Source of the DNA: Streptomyces sp. ADI96-02
GTDB lineage: Bacteria > Actinomycetota > Actinomycetes > Streptomycetales > Streptomycetaceae
Length of the DNA stretch: 62,374 nucleotides
Direction of reading: 5' to 3'
Assembly: GCF_003846185.1 (NCBI RefSeq)
Contig: NZ_ML123034.1
Span: forward strand, 998,318-1,060,691
Position numbers and translations under genes: made by a program. Shown piece by piece: positions 43,641 through 54,012 of this stretch; position 1 is the stretch's first letter; each line of letters begins with the position of its first letter. The notes beneath the pieces are model-generated. The model saw nothing but the letters and a program-made list of their open reading frames with translations, had not been told where the DNA came from and did no database searches.

Positions 43641-45182
43641 GTGACCGACGCACACACCACCGGCAGCCACGGCACCGGCCCGTTCATCGCGGCCATCGAC
43701 CAGGGCACCACCTCCAGCCGCTGCATCGTCTTCGACAAGGACGGCCGGATCGTCTCCGTCGACCAGAAGGAGCACGAGCAGATCTTCCCGAAGCCCGGCT
43801 GGGTCGAGCACGACGCGAGCGAGATCTGGGAGAACGTCCAGGAGGTCGTCGCCGGGGCCATCGTCAAGGCGGGCATCACCTCCGCCGACGTCAAGGCCAT
43901 CGGCATCACCAACCAGCGCGAGACCACACTGCTGTGGGACCGCAGGACCGGCGAGCCGGTCCACAACGCCCTCGTCTGGCAGGACACCCGCACCGACGCG
44001 CTCTGCCGGGAACTCGGCCGCAACGTGGGCCAGGACCGGTTCCGCCGCGAGACCGGGCTGCCGCTCGCCTCGTACTTCGCCGGGCCCAAGGTCCGCTGGC
44101 TCCTCGACAACGTCGAAGGGCTGCGCGAGCGCGCCGAGGCCGGCGACATCCTCTTCGGCACCATGGACTCCTGGGTCATCTGGAACCTGACCGGCGGCGC
44201 CGACGGCGGCGTCCACGTCACCGACGTCACCAACGCCTCGCGCACCCTCCTGATGAACCTGCACACGATGACGTGGGACGAGAAGATCCTCTCCTCCATC
44301 GGCATCCCGGCCGCGGTCCTCCCGGAGATCCGCTCCTCGGCCGAGGTGTACGGCCACGCCAAGGGCGGCGTCCTGGACGGCGTCCCGGTGGCCTCCGCGC
44401 TCGGCGACCAGCAGGCGGCCCTGTTCGGCCAGACCTGTTTCGCCGAGGGCGAGGCCAAGTCCACGTACGGCACCGGCACCTTCATGCTGATGAACACCGG
44501 CGGGACCCCGGTGAACTCGTACAACGGCCTGCTGACCACCGTGGGTTACCGGATCGGCGACGAGCCCCCGGTGTACGCGCTGGAGGGCTCCATCGCGGTC
44601 ACCGGTTCGCTGGTGCAGTGGATGCGCGACCAGATGGGCCTGATCAAGTCCGCCGCCGAGATCGAGACGCTGGCCTCCACGGTCGAGGACAACGGCGGCG
44701 CGTACTTCGTGCCCGCCTTCTCCGGCCTGTTCGCGCCCTACTGGCGGCCCGACGCCCGCGGTGTGATCACCGGCCTCACCCGCTACGTCACCAAGGCGCA
44801 CATCGCCCGTGCCGTGCTGGAGGCCACCGCCTGGCAGACGCGGGAGATCAGCGACGCCATGACGAAGGACTCCGGCGTCGAGCTGACCGCGCTCAAGGTC
44901 GACGGCGGCATGACCTCCAACAACCTGCTGATGCAGACGCTCGCCGACTTCCTGGACGCCCCCGTGGTGCGGCCCATGGTCGCCGAGACCACCTGCCTCG
45001 GCGCGGCTTACGCCGCCGGCCTCGCCGTCGGCTTCTGGCCGGACACCGACGCGCTGCGCGCCAACTGGCGCCGGGCCGCCGAGTGGACCCCCCGCATGGA
45101 CGCGGACACCCGCGCCCGCGAGTACAAGAGCTGGCTCAAGGCCGTGGAACGGACCATGGGCTGGATCGAGAACGAGGAGTAA
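43641..45182 (+). CDS. glpK: Glycerol kinase GlpK
   Basis: The 513-residue FGGY kinase has [17 protein letters not shown] at the N-terminus, [20 protein letters not shown] and the C-terminal [18 protein letters not shown]. It phosphorylates glycerol in the cytosol and pulls it through GlpF. The GTG follows GGGAGC. It ends 5 bases before glpD, so it is operonic. Confidence 0.95.
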   Translation: MTDAHTTGSHGTGPFIAAIDQGTTSSRCIVFDKDGRIVSVDQKEHEQIFPKPGWVEHDASEIWENVQEVVAGAIVKAGITSADVKAIGITNQRETTLLWDRRTGEPVHNALVWQDTRTDALCRELGRNVGQDRFRRETGLPLASYFAGPKVRWLLDNVEGLRERAEAGDILFGTMDSWVIWNLTGGADGGVHVTDVTNASRTLLMNLHTMTWDEKILSSIGIPAAVLPEIRSSAEVYGHAKGGVLDGVPVASALGDQQAALFGQTCFAEGEAKSTYGTGTFMLMNTGGTPVNSYNGLLTTVGYRIGDEPPVYALEGSIAVTGSLVQWMRDQMGLIKSAAEIETLASTVEDNGGAYFVPAFSGLFAPYWRPDARGVITGLTRYVTKAHIARAVLEATAWQTREISDAMTKDSGVELTALKVDGGMTSNNLLMQTLADFLDAPVVRPMVAETTCLGAAYAAGLAVGFWPDTDALRANWRRAAEWTPRMDADTRAREYKSWLKAVERTMGWIENEE

Positions 45183-45187
45183 GCGAT

Positions 45188-46798
45188 ATGACCACCCTGC
45201 GCAGCGTGCCCACCCTGGGCACGCACCCGGTCTCCGGCTCCCTGCCGAGCCGCGCCGAGACCCGGGACCAGCTGTCCCGGGCCACGTACGACCTCCTGGT
45301 CATCGGCGGCGGCATCCTGGGCATCTCCACCGCCTGGCATGCCGCGCAGTCCGGGCTGCGGGTGGCCCTGGTGGACGCCGGCGACTTCGCCGGCGCCACC
45401 TCCTCCGCCTCGTCCAAGCTGCTCCACGGCGGTCTGCGCTACCTCCAGACCGGTGCGGTCAGGCTCGTCGCCGAGAACCACTTCGAGCGGCGGGCGGTCT
45501 CCCGCGAGGTCGCGCCGCACCTGGCCAACCCGCTCACCTTCTACCTGCCGGTCTACAAGGGCGGCCCGCACGGCGCGGCCAAGCTCGGCGCGGGCGTCTT
45601 CGCCTACTCCGCGCTGTCCGCGTTCGGCGACGGCGTCGGCCATGTGATCAGCCCGACGCGGGCGCAGCGCGACGTCCCGGAGCTGCGTACGGAGAACCTG
45701 AAGGCCGTCGCGGTGTACGGCGACGACCAGATGAACGACGCCCGGATGGCGCTGATGACGGTCCGCGCGGCCGTCGAGGCGGGGGCGGTGGTCCTCAACC
45801 ACGCGGCGGTCTCCGGACTCCGGTTCACCCGCGGCCGGGTGACCGGCGCGGACCTGGAGGACCGGCTGGACGGCACGGAGTTCGGCGTCGACGCCCGGCT
45901 CGTCCTGAACGCCACCGGACCCTGGGTCGACCACCTGCGGAAGATGGAGGACCCGAACGCGGCGCCCTCCATCCGCCTCTCCAAGGGCGCGCACCTGGTG
46001 CTGAGGCGGACCCGGCCGTGGCGGGCGGCGCTGGCCACCCCGATCGACAAGTACCGGATCACGTTCGCGCTGCCGTGGGAGGACATGCTGCTGCTCGGCA
46101 CCACGGACGAGGAGTACGAGGGCGATCCGGGCGATGTCGCGGTGACCGAGGCGGACACCGCGCAGATCCTGGACGAGGCGGCGTTCTCGGTCAGGGACCA
46201 GCAGCTGTCCCGCGACCTGATCACCTACTCCTTCGCGGGCCTGCGGGTGCTGCCCGGAGGCCCCGGCGACACGTCCAAGGCCAAGCGCGAGACGGTCGTG
46301 ACGGAGGGCCGCGGCGGCATGCTGTCCGTCGCGGGCGGCAAGTGGACGACGTTCCGCCACATCGGCCGCACCGTCATGAACAAGCTGGCGGCCCTGCCCG
46401 GCCAGCCGCTGGCCGAGGACATGGAGCCGATGGCCCGGCTGCCGAGGAAGCTGCCGCTGCCCGGGATCGCCAACCCGAACGCGGTCGCGCACCGGCTGCT
46501 GGTCGACGGCGGCACGCCCGGTCCGCGCATGGCGCCGGAGACCGCCCGGCACCTGGCCACGCACTACGGCTCGCTCGCCTTCGACATAGCGCGGCTGGCG
46601 AACGAGGACCCGGCGCTGGCCGAGCGCGTCCACCCCGACGCCCCGGAGATCTGGGCCCAGGTCGCCTACGCCCGGGACCACGAGTGGGCCGAGACGGCGG
46701 ACGACGTCCTGCGCCGCCGTACGACCCTGACGATCCGTGGGCTGGCCACGGACGACGTGCGCGGCAGGGTCGAGAAGATGCTGGCCGAGCGGGACTGA
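45188..46798 (+). CDS. glpD: Glycerol-3-phosphate dehydrogenase GlpD
   Basis: The 536-residue flavoprotein has the FAD-binding N-terminus VIGGGILGISTAWHAAQSG (about residue 39), SKLLHGGLRYLQ (substrate site) and the C-terminal DAO_C domain. It oxidises glycerol-3-phosphate to dihydroxyacetone phosphate at the membrane and passes electrons to quinone. ATG 45188 is 5 bases after glpK. It is the last gene of the glycerol operon. Confidence 0.95.
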   Translation: MTTLRSVPTLGTHPVSGSLPSRAETRDQLSRATYDLLVIGGGILGISTAWHAAQSGLRVALVDAGDFAGATSSASSKLLHGGLRYLQTGAVRLVAENHFERRAVSREVAPHLANPLTFYLPVYKGGPHGAAKLGAGVFAYSALSAFGDGVGHVISPTRAQRDVPELRTENLKAVAVYGDDQMNDARMALMTVRAAVEAGAVVLNHAAVSGLRFTRGRVTGADLEDRLDGTEFGVDARLVLNATGPWVDHLRKMEDPNAAPSIRLSKGAHLVLRRTRPWRAALATPIDKYRITFALPWEDMLLLGTTDEEYEGDPGDVAVTEADTAQILDEAAFSVRDQQLSRDLITYSFAGLRVLPGGPGDTSKAKRETVVTEGRGGMLSVAGGKWTTFRHIGRTVMNKLAALPGQPLAEDMEPMARLPRKLPLPGIANPNAVAHRLLVDGGTPGPRMAPETARHLATHYGSLAFDIARLANEDPALAERVHPDAPEIWAQVAYARDHEWAETADDVLRRRTTLTIRGLATDDVRGRVEKMLAERD

Positions 46799-47067
46799 TC
46801 CGAAGGAGCTGTACGAGGCGCGGGCGCGGAAGGACTGACGCCGCGTCCGGCGGGCCGGGCCGGCTGCGACCCGCCGTCCCGCACGATCGAGGACGCGATC
46901 GCGAACGGACCGGAGCTGAACCGTCGGGCGCTCACTGATTCCCCGTTCGGGGCGGTGATGCACGTCCGGTGGCAAGGTTCACCCGGCCGTGCCACGGGGC
47001 TGCGGCGGGAGTGCCGTGAAGCCGTAAGGTTGCTCCGTACGTATGGAGACGTCGGAAGGAGGCCTGG
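46799..47067. other. 269-base gap after glpD
   Basis: I see no gene. Two fragments look faintly coding in different frames (DPKELYEARARKD directly after the glpD stop, and DAIANGPELNRRALTD around 46890), which could be chance or an eroded frame. The end of the gap holds the PAC2 ribosome site GGAAGGAGG. Confidence 0.3.
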
Positions 47068-48228
47068 GTGATCGAGCTCGAGGGAGTGCCCGAGCTGGTC
47101 GACCCGGTCATGGTGGCCGCGTTCGAAGGCTGGAACGACGCCGGTGACGCCGCCTCGACGGCGGTCGGCCATCTGGACCGGGAGTGGAAGGGCGAGGTGT
47201 TCGCGGCGCTCGACGCCGAGGACTACTACGACTTCCAGGTCAACCGGCCCACGGTGTGGCTGGACGGCGGGGTGCGGAAGATCACCTGGCCGACCACCCG
47301 CCTCTCCGTGGTGCGCGTCGGCGGTGAGAAGCCCCGGGACCTGGTCCTGGTGCGGGGCATCGAGCCGTCGATGCGGTGGCGTTCGTTCTGCAACGAGATC
47401 CTCGGCTTCGCGCACGAGCTGGGCGTGGAGATGGTCGTCATCCTGGGCGCGTTGCTCGGCGACACCCCGCACACGCGCCCGGTCCCGGTCAGCGGTGTCA
47501 CCTCCGACGCGGATCTGGCCCGGACGATGGATCTGGAGGAGACCCGGTACGAGGGCCCGACGGGGATCGTCGGCATCCTCCAGGAGGCGTGCACGCACGC
47601 CGGGGTGCCCGCGGTGAGCCTGTGGGCGGCGGTGCCGCACTACGTGTCGCAGCCGCCGAACCCCAAGGCGACGCTGGCCCTGCTCAACCGGCTGGAGGAC
47701 CTGATCGGGCTGCGCATCCCGCTGGGCGAGCTGCCCGAGGACGCGCGGGCCTGGCAGGTCGGGGTGGACCAACTGGCGGCCGAGGACAGCGAGGTCGCGG
47801 AGTACGTCCAGACGCTGGAGGAGGCGCGGGACACCGCGGAACTGCCCGAGGCGTCCGGCGAGGCCATCGCCCGGGAGTTCGAGCGGTATCTGCGGCGGCG
47901 GGACGGCGGACCCGGACAGGGGCCGGGCGGCCATGCCACGGAGAGCGGCGACGCCTCCTACCTGCGGGACCCCTCCGGCGGCCGGAACCGTCCGCCCAAG
48001 CCGCAGCGCCCGGAGCCGGGCTCCCTCCCGCCGGGCGGGCGGGAGACCACCGCGCCGGGCGAGGGCTCCGGCGGGAGCAGGAGCGGGGGCGACGACGCGG
48101 GCGAGGGACGATCCGACACCCCGTCGTCCGAGGACGGCCCGGACGCGAAGGGCTCGGACGCGAAGGGCCCGGACGCGGACGGCCCGCACGACAAGGGCCC
48201 GGACGGGAACGGCCCGGACGAGGGCTGA
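47068..48228 (+). CDS. PAC2 family protein with repetitive tail
   Basis: The 386-residue protein has the PAC2 (proteasome assembly chaperone 2-like) core over about residues 1-240, starting IELEGVPELVDPVMVAAFEGWNDAG. The last 100 or so residues are disordered, with a run of KGPD/KGSD-type repeats that looks like repeat expansion. Function in bacteria is unknown; homologues sit near the proteasome cluster in actinobacteria, but a chaperone role is unproven. GTG 47068 is preceded by GGAAGGAGG. Confidence 0.85.
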   Translation: MIELEGVPELVDPVMVAAFEGWNDAGDAASTAVGHLDREWKGEVFAALDAEDYYDFQVNRPTVWLDGGVRKITWPTTRLSVVRVGGEKPRDLVLVRGIEPSMRWRSFCNEILGFAHELGVEMVVILGALLGDTPHTRPVPVSGVTSDADLARTMDLEETRYEGPTGIVGILQEACTHAGVPAVSLWAAVPHYVSQPPNPKATLALLNRLEDLIGLRIPLGELPEDARAWQVGVDQLAAEDSEVAEYVQTLEEARDTAELPEASGEAIAREFERYLRRRDGGPGQGPGGHATESGDASYLRDPSGGRNRPPKPQRPEPGSLPPGGRETTAPGEGSGGSRSGGDDAGEGRSDTPSSEDGPDAKGSDAKGPDADGPHDKGPDGNGPDEG

Positions 48229-48271
48229 GCCGCCGGCCGTGCTTGCGCGGCAGCGGCGATCGCGCGAACAG

Positions 48272-48316
48272 ACGGGCCGGCCCCGGGCTTCACGGAGAAG
48301 TCCGGGGCCGGCCCGT
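48272..48316. terminator. Bidirectional terminator between PAC2 gene and mshC
   Basis: A perfect 15-bp stem (48272-48286 with 48302-48316) with a 15-base loop lies between convergent genes. Confidence 0.8.
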
Positions 48317-48351
48317 GGATCGCGCCGGGCGGCGGAAGCCGCCCGGCGTCG

Positions 48352-49581
48352 TCACAGCGCGACGCCGAGCAGCGCGTCGACGGTGCGCGAGACGAGGCCG
48401 GGCGCGCCTTCGTCCGTACCGCCCTCGGCGCTCTGCCTCTCGGCCCAGCGGTCCACGGCGGCCAGCGCCGCGGGGGCGTCCAGATCGTCGGCGAGGGCCT
48501 CGCGGACCTCGGCGAGCAGGGCGTCGGCGGACGGCCCGTCGGGACGTGAGACGGCGGCGCGCCAGCGGGCGAGCCGCTCGACGGCTTCGGCCAGCACCTG
48601 GTCGGTCCACTCCCAGTCGGCCCGGTAGTGGCGCGAGAGCAGGGCGAGCCGGATGGCCGCGGGGTCGACGCCGTCGCGGCGCAGTGCCGAGACGAAGACC
48701 AGGTTGCCGCGGGACTTGGACATCTTCTCGCCGTCGAGACCGACCATGCCGGCGTGGACGTAAGCCTTGGCGAACGGGTGCTCGCCGGTCAGGGCCTGGG
48801 CGTGGGAGGCGCCCATCTCGTGGTGCGGGAAGGCGAGGTCGGAGCCGCCGCCCTGGATGTCGAAGCCCATGCCGAGGTGGTCGAGCGCGATGGCGACGCA
48901 CTCGATGTGCCAGCCGGGGCGGCCCGCGCCGAGCGACGCGCCGTCCCAGCTCGGCTCGCCCGGACGGGCCGCCGTCCAGAGCATCGGGTCGAGGGGGTTC
49001 TTCTTGCCGGGGCGCTCCGGGTCGCCACCGCGTTCGGCGGAGAGCAGGCGCATCGCCTCGGCGTCGAGGCCGGAGACCTCGCCGAAGTGCGGGTCGGTGT
49101 CGACGGAGAAGTAGACGTCGCCGTCCAGGTCGTAGGCGGCGCCGGCGTCGCGCAGGCGTTCCACGAGGGGGACGATGCCGGGTATCGCCTCGACCGCGCC
49201 GATGTAGTGCCGCGGGGGCAGCATCCGCAGAGCGGTCATGTCCTCGCGGAAGAGGGCCGTCTCGCGCTCCGCGAGCTCGGTCCAGTCCTCGCCGTCGCGC
49301 GCGGCCCGCTCCAGCAGCGGATCGTCCACGTCGGTCACGTTCTGGACGTAGTGAACCTGCCGCTTGGTATCGAGCCACACGCGCTGAACGAGGTCGAACG
49401 CGTTGTAGGTCGCCGCATGACCCAGGTGGGTCGCGTCGTACGGCGTGATGCCGCAGACGTAGATGCGGGCGACGGGACCGGGGTCACAGGTGATCCGTCC
49501 GCCGGTCGCGGTGTCGTGGATCCGAAGGTCGCGGCCCTTGCCGGGCAGGGCGGGGACCTCAGAAGCGGGCCAGGCATGCAT
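48352..49581 (-). CDS. mshC: Mycothiol ligase MshC (cysteine:GlcN-Ins ligase)
   Basis: The 409-residue cysteinyl-tRNA-synthetase-like enzyme has [20 protein letters not shown], with the HIGH-type motif and a zinc-binding Cys, and KMSKSRGN. The length and ATHLGH sequence are those of MshC rather than CysS. It links Cys to GlcN-Ins in mycothiol synthesis, the main thiol buffer of actinobacteria. The ATG is 6 bases after TACGCT with no ribosome site, a leaderless layout. Confidence 0.93.
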   Translation of the reverse strand: MHAWPASEVPALPGKGRDLRIHDTATGGRITCDPGPVARIYVCGITPYDATHLGHAATYNAFDLVQRVWLDTKRQVHYVQNVTDVDDPLLERAARDGEDWTELAERETALFREDMTALRMLPPRHYIGAVEAIPGIVPLVERLRDAGAAYDLDGDVYFSVDTDPHFGEVSGLDAEAMRLLSAERGGDPERPGKKNPLDPMLWTAARPGEPSWDGASLGAGRPGWHIECVAIALDHLGMGFDIQGGGSDLAFPHHEMGASHAQALTGEHPFAKAYVHAGMVGLDGEKMSKSRGNLVFVSALRRDGVDPAAIRLALLSRHYRADWEWTDQVLAEAVERLARWRAAVSRPDGPSADALLAEVREALADDLDAPAALAAVDRWAERQSAEGGTDEGAPGLVSRTVDALLGVAL

Positions 49582-49709
49582 GTCATGAGCGTAACCGGAC
49601 GATGCTTCCGGATACGAACCGGATCCGGGATCCTGTCCGAACCGGCGCTCTTGCGCGCGACGGCCCTTCAGCGGTACGGGACGGCCCAGGGGGTCCGCCC
49701 ACCCGGGCC

Positions 49710-50540
49710 CTAGACGGGCGGCCAGGGAATCGGCGGCCACTGACCGCTCGGCCGCGGGTGCTCCCCGTCCTTGAGCAGACCCGCCACCCGCTCCCGCAGC
49801 GCCTCCAGCTCGGCCGCCGTGATGAGTTGCGCCATCCGGGTGGCGAGGGCGGAGTCGGGCGCCAGTGCGGCGGAGAGCTCGGTGAGCACGCTCAGCGCCT
49901 CCCCGGTCAGCGGCTCGCCGGCCCAGCCCCACAGCAGGGTGCGCAGTTTGTCGTCGGCGTTGAAGGTGACGCCGTGGTCGATGCCGTAGAGGAGTCCGCC
50001 GGGTGCGGGCAGCAGGTGGCCCCCCTTGCGGTCGCCGTTGTTGATGACCGCGTCCAGGACCGAGAGCCGCCGGAGCCGGGGGTCGTCCGCGTGGACCAGC
50101 AGCGCGGTCCCGCCCTCCCCCACCTCGGCGAGGCCCACGGCCTTCCAGCCCTCGCCGGCCTCCTCGCCCTCGACGAGCGCCAGCAGCGGCGGCTCGCCCT
50201 CGGCCGCGTCGATCCAGAGCTGGCACATGCCCTCGCCGTACGGCCCGTCCCGCAGGACGGTGGGCGGCACCAGGTCCCAGCCGGTCGCCCGGGAGACCTC
50301 GTACGCGGCGACCTCGCGTCGGGCGAGCGTGCCGTCGGGGAAGTCCCACAGCGGCCGTTCCCCGGCGACGGGCTTGTAGACGCAGGTCCTCTCCTCGCCG
50401 TCGTACGCCACGGTGCAGTGCAGTACCGCGTTGGACGCCCCGCCGACCTGCCCGAGCACGGTGAGCGCGCCCTCGGTGAGCAGGGTGAGCAGTTCGCTCT
50501 CCGTCAGGCTCCGCGGCGGTATCCGTTCTGGCGCGGGCAT
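49710..50540 (-). CDS. SCO1664-family protein (PI3/PI4-kinase-like fold)
   Basis: The 276-residue protein belongs to the family I know as SCO1664, which keeps the phosphatidylinositol-kinase-like fold: [16 protein letters not shown] near residue 50, [14 protein letters not shown] (the catalytic-loop-like ND.K) and [10 protein letters not shown]. Whether it is a kinase is unknown. The ATG has AAGGACAC upstream and lies inside the end of the DUF3090 gene. Homologues sit beside mshC and DUF3090 in several actinobacteria. Confidence 0.85.
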   Translation of the reverse strand: MPAPERIPPRSLTESELLTLLTEGALTVLGQVGGASNAVLHCTVAYDGEERTCVYKPVAGERPLWDFPDGTLARREVAAYEVSRATGWDLVPPTVLRDGPYGEGMCQLWIDAAEGEPPLLALVEGEEAGEGWKAVGLAEVGEGGTALLVHADDPRLRRLSVLDAVINNGDRKGGHLLPAPGGLLYGIDHGVTFNADDKLRTLLWGWAGEPLTGEALSVLTELSAALAPDSALATRMAQLITAAELEALRERVAGLLKDGEHPRPSGQWPPIPWPPV

Positions 50541-51094
50541 ACGTGTCCTTCCGGATCGAGCGGCAGGCTGCACAGCGGGCACGGCGGGCGGCCCGCGTTG
50601 ACCACCTCCAGGGCGCGCTTGGCGAAGGCGCGGGCCTGGGGGCCGCTGAGCCGGACGCGGAGCATCGGCGGGCCGTTCTCCTCGTCCTGGAGGAGCTTCT
50701 CCTCGGCCTCGGCGAGGTCGTCCTCGGACTCCGCTTCGAGTTCGACGAGCGCCTGCGCCTCGACGATCATGCGCTGCTCGTCCCCGTCCCAGGCCAGGGC
50801 CATGGTGCCGACCCGGAACTCCTCCTCGACGGGGACGTCCAGCGGCGCGGTGTCGGCGACGTCCGTGGGAGCCACGGCGGGCACCGGCGAGTTGCCCCCG
50901 GTACGGCGTACCACCTCGTCGAGCAGTTCGTCGATGCGCTCGGCCAGCGCGGCGACCTGGGTCTTCTCCAGGGCGACGCTGGTGACGCGGCCCTTGGAGG
51001 ACGCCTGAAGGAAAAACGTACGGCGGCCAGGCAACCCGACCGTACCGGCCACGAATCGGTCCGGTGGGTCGTAGAGGAACACCTGACGGGACAC
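50504..51094 (-). CDS. DUF3090 protein with C-terminal zinc ribbon
   Basis: The 196-residue protein starts [20 protein letters not shown] and carries [19 protein letters not shown], typical of DUF3090. The C-terminus has CPLC and a later Cys (GHVC), a zinc-ribbon-like arrangement. GTG 51094 follows AAGGGAGAC. Its 3' end overlaps the start of the SCO1664-family gene by 37 bases, an unusually long overlap that suggests coupled translation. Function is unknown. Confidence 0.85.
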   Translation of the reverse strand: MSRQVFLYDPPDRFVAGTVGLPGRRTFFLQASSKGRVTSVALEKTQVAALAERIDELLDEVVRRTGGNSPVPAVAPTDVADTAPLDVPVEEEFRVGTMALAWDGDEQRMIVEAQALVELEAESEDDLAEAEEKLLQDEENGPPMLRVRLSGPQARAFAKRALEVVNAGRPPCPLCSLPLDPEGHVCPRQNGYRRGA

Positions 51095-51164
51095 GTCCTG
51101 TCTCCCTTGAGAATCGATGGCGGATAGCGGCGCTACGGCCCGTCCACCCTACTGCCCGCAGCGA

Positions 51165-51887
51165 TCACGGCGCGCCCGCGCCGCCGCCGACCGTCGCGTC
51201 CGCCGAGGCGTCGCTCCCCTCCGAGGGCGTGGCGTCCGCTCCGACGGACTGCTCGCGCGGCGCCAGGGAGGCGAGGTCGCCCGTGTCGCCCAGCCGCAGG
51301 AGGAAGGGGCGCAGCCGGGTGTAGCGGATGGCGGTGACCGAGCAGGGGTCGGCGTGCAGGCGCTGGAAGAGGTCCAGGTGCATGCCGAGGGCGTCGGCGA
51401 CGAGGGCCTTGATGATGTCGCCGTGCGAGCACATCACGTAGGCGGCGTCGGCGCCGTGCGCGGCCTCGACGCGGACGTTCCAGTCGCGTACGGCCTCGAC
51501 GGCGCGGGCCTGCATGGCCCGCATGGACTCGCCGCCGGGGAAGGCGGCGGCCGAGGGGTGCTGCTGGACGACGGACATCAGCGGGTCGTCGGCGAGTTCG
51601 GCGAGCTTGCGGCCGGACCAGTCGCCGTAGTCGCACTCGCTGACCCGGTCCTCGATGTGCAGGGGCAGGCCGGGGCGGGAGTCCAGCAGCGGCTGGAGCG
51701 TCTGGCGGCAGCGCTCCAGGGGACTGCTGACGGCGACGGAGAGGTGCAGGGCGGCGAGCCGTGCGGGCAGCGCGGCGGCCTGCTCGGCTCCGCGTTCGTC
51801 GAGGGAGACACCGGGGGTGCGGCCGGCGAGCACTCCGGAGGTGTTGGCGGTGGAGCGTCCGTGGCGCACAAGGATCAGCGTGGGCAT
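51165..51887 (-). CDS. Histidine-phosphatase/phosphomutase-family protein
   Basis: The 240-residue protein starts MPTLILVRHGRSTAN, with the phosphohistidine motif RHG at about residues 9-11 and MCSHGDIIKAL for the second His. It belongs to the phosphoglycerate-mutase-like branch seen near mshC in mycobacteria. The substrate is unknown. The ATG is 7 bases after TACGCT, part of the 13-base sequence CTACGCTGGCCGG that also precedes metH, and there is no ribosome site. The Ser/Ala/Gly-rich C-terminus is disordered. Confidence 0.88.
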   Translation of the reverse strand: MPTLILVRHGRSTANTSGVLAGRTPGVSLDERGAEQAAALPARLAALHLSVAVSSPLERCRQTLQPLLDSRPGLPLHIEDRVSECDYGDWSGRKLAELADDPLMSVVQQHPSAAAFPGGESMRAMQARAVEAVRDWNVRVEAAHGADAAYVMCSHGDIIKALVADALGMHLDLFQRLHADPCSVTAIRYTRLRPFLLRLGDTGDLASLAPREQSVGADATPSEGSDASADATVGGGAGAP

Positions 51888-51942
51888 ACCGGCCAGCGTA
51901 GAGGGCAGGGCGAAGGTGCACGGCGGACGCCGGCAGGGAAGA

Positions 51943-52938
51943 ATGCCCGCCGTGATCGTGGACTGTGCCATCTACCGGGGCGGGCGCCGCACTGACGGCC
52001 CCGCCGACTTCTCCGACGCCCTCGACCAGGCGCGGGCCGACGGGGACGCGTTCCTGTGGATCGGGCTGCACGAGCCGACCGCGAAGGAGTTCGAACTCGT
52101 CAGCAGCGAGTTCGGGCTGCACCCGCTCGCGGTGGAGGACGCGCTCAGGGCCCATCAGCGGCCCAAGCTGGAGGTCTACGACGACTCCCTGTTCGCGGTG
52201 ATCAAGCCGATCCTGTACGAGCCGGAGAGCGACACGGTCAGCGCCGACGAGCTGATGGTCTTCATGGGCGACTCGTTCGTCGTGACGGTCCGGCACGGCG
52301 AGGGCGCGCCGCTGGCGGCCGTGCGCCGCCGGCTGGAGGCGGATCCGGATCTGCTGAAGCACGGTCCGACCGCGGTGCTGTACGCGATCAGCGACGCGGT
52401 GGTGGACCACTACATCGACGTGGCCGGGGAGCTCCAGGCCGACCTGGAGGAGCTGGAGACACAGGTCTTCGCGCCGAGCGGAACGGGCGACTCCAAGAAC
52501 ACCGCGGCCCGGATCTACACCTTCAAGCGGCAGGTGCTGGAGTTCCGCCGGGCCGCGGGCCCGCTGACCGTGCCGATGTCCCGGCTGGCGGGCGCGGGGG
52601 TGCCCTTCGTCCGCGAACAGGCGCAGCCGTTCTTCCGCGACGTGGCCGATCACCTGACCCGGGCCAACGAGCAGGTGGAGGGGCTGGACCGGCTGCTCTC
52701 GGACATCCTCGCGGCCCATCTGGCGCAGATGGGCGTGCGCCAGAACGACGACATGCGCAAGATCTCCGCGTGGGCCGCCATGGCGGCGGTGCCGACGATG
52801 GTCGCGGGCATCTACGGCATGAACTTCGACCACATGCCGGAGCTGCACTGGGTGTGGACCTATCCGGCCGTCGTCGCCCTGATGGGCTGCGCGGTCTTCG
52901 GCCTGTACCGCCTGTTCAAGCGGCGCGGATGGCTCTGA
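51943..52938 (+). CDS. corA: Magnesium/cobalt transporter CorA
   Basis: The 331-residue protein has the large cytosolic N-terminal domain and two C-terminal membrane helices. YGMNFDHMPEL holds the GMN selectivity motif at about residue 288. It forms a pentameric Mg2+ channel. ATG 51943 (MPAVIVDC) follows an AGGGA stretch. It is divergent from the phosphatase-like gene by 55 bases. Confidence 0.93.
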   Translation: MPAVIVDCAIYRGGRRTDGPADFSDALDQARADGDAFLWIGLHEPTAKEFELVSSEFGLHPLAVEDALRAHQRPKLEVYDDSLFAVIKPILYEPESDTVSADELMVFMGDSFVVTVRHGEGAPLAAVRRRLEADPDLLKHGPTAVLYAISDAVVDHYIDVAGELQADLEELETQVFAPSGTGDSKNTAARIYTFKRQVLEFRRAAGPLTVPMSRLAGAGVPFVREQAQPFFRDVADHLTRANEQVEGLDRLLSDILAAHLAQMGVRQNDDMRKISAWAAMAAVPTMVAGIYGMNFDHMPELHWVWTYPAVVALMGCAVFGLYRLFKRRGWL

Positions 52939-52947
52939 GGGCCGCCC

Positions 52948-53736
52948 TCAGGCGTACTCGGGCTCCGGTACGGCCGGGCTGCCGAGCGGGTCGCGGTGGC
53001 GCGGCGTCTCCAGGCTGACCATGCGCCGCCAGCCGAAGAGCCGCTCGTACGTGTGAATCGCGTGGATTCCGGCGGCGAGCGCCGCGGCCTTGGGCCGGGG
53101 CCAGCGCAGCAGGCGGCCCATGTGGTCCATCACCGCGAGGCTCACGTCGCGGTAGACGCTGATCTCGGCGAGCGCGCACTCCCGCATGATCCGCTGGATC
53201 GTCCGGCCGTGCCCGGCCCGGGCCAGGCGGAGCAGTTCCTCGTGGCAGTAGGCGAGATGGTTGTCCTCGTCGTGGGAGATCATCTTCACCGCGCGGCCGA
53301 TGTCGGGGTGGTCGGCGAAGTAGCGGCGCAGCAGCCGCATCTGCTCGGAGGCCCGCTGCTCGGTGACCCGGCTGTGGGCCAGATAGGTCATGATGTCGCG
53401 CTCGGTGAGCCGCTCCTCGCGCCGGAGCCGGGTGTGGGCGAGGCCGATGCCCTGGCGTTCCAGGAGCATCGTGTAGTCGGTCTCCGGCGGCACGTCCACG
53501 GGCCGCAGGCCGCGCCTCTTCAGCAGGGCGTTGAAGATCCGGCCGTGCTTGTCCTCGTCGGCGCCGTGCCGGACGATCCTGGGGGCCAGGCGGCCGAGGC
53601 TCTGCGGGACGAGCGCGGCGATGCGGGCGTTCTCCCAGCCGCCCTGGGACTCACCGCTGGCGGCGATGGAGCAGAAGAGCCGGTATGCCTCGTCGTCGTC
53701 CAGGATCTCCTGGAACAGGCTTCTGGCTGAGAGCAT
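52948..53736 (-). CDS. Ferritin-like (diiron) protein, unknown substrate
   Basis: The 262-residue protein is mostly helical, with GADEDKHGRIF and ISHDEDNHLAYCHEELL, two ExxH-type pairs that fit a diiron four-helix bundle. The ATG at 53736 is chosen because GGAGGTGG lies 6-13 bases upstream; an in-frame GTG at 53745 overlaps that site and is rejected. Only 9 bases separate its stop from that of the convergent corA. It may store iron or act as an oxygenase. Confidence 0.8.
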   Translation of the reverse strand: MLSARSLFQEILDDDEAYRLFCSIAASGESQGGWENARIAALVPQSLGRLAPRIVRHGADEDKHGRIFNALLKRRGLRPVDVPPETDYTMLLERQGIGLAHTRLRREERLTERDIMTYLAHSRVTEQRASEQMRLLRRYFADHPDIGRAVKMISHDEDNHLAYCHEELLRLARAGHGRTIQRIMRECALAEISVYRDVSLAVMDHMGRLLRWPRPKAAALAAGIHAIHTYERLFGWRRMVSLETPRHRDPLGSPAVPEPEYA

Positions 53737-53962
53737 GAGTGCCACCTCCGTACCGATGAGCGCGGACCGATGAGCGCAGAGCCGGGTGCCGCGGAGCCGG
53801 GTGCCGCAGAGCAGTAGTCAAATGCGCTGCGGGACAGTCGGCAACCGGAGCGGTGGAAAGAGGCGGCGGTCGACAGGGCGGCGGCGGGCGGCGGAGCCGG
53901 ACGGCCGCGCGGTCCGGCGTGAGCGCGCCGCCCGGCCGGCGCGTTCTTCCCGGTGACGGCGA

Positions 53963-53995
53963 GGTGGGGCCCGGGAGGATTCCCGGCACCCCACC
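53963..53995 (-). terminator. Terminator after the F420 oxidoreductase gene
   Basis: GGTGGGG and CCCCACC flank a second pair CCGGGA with TCCCGG. It lies 17 bases after the stop on the - strand. The rest of the 276-base gap to 53736 shows no gene. Confidence 0.7.
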
Positions 53996-54012
53996 ACGGC
54001 CGCCGGTGGCCG

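Noticed and set aside
46799..47067. Remnant of a gene between glpD and PAC2
   Set aside because: Two short coding-like peptides lie in different frames with no start and no domain; chance is as likely.
48120..48228. A DNA repeat or mobile element at the end of the PAC2 gene
   Set aside because: The repeated GACGCGAAGGG-like units encode an in-frame KGPD-type disordered tail, so they are repeat expansion inside the gene.
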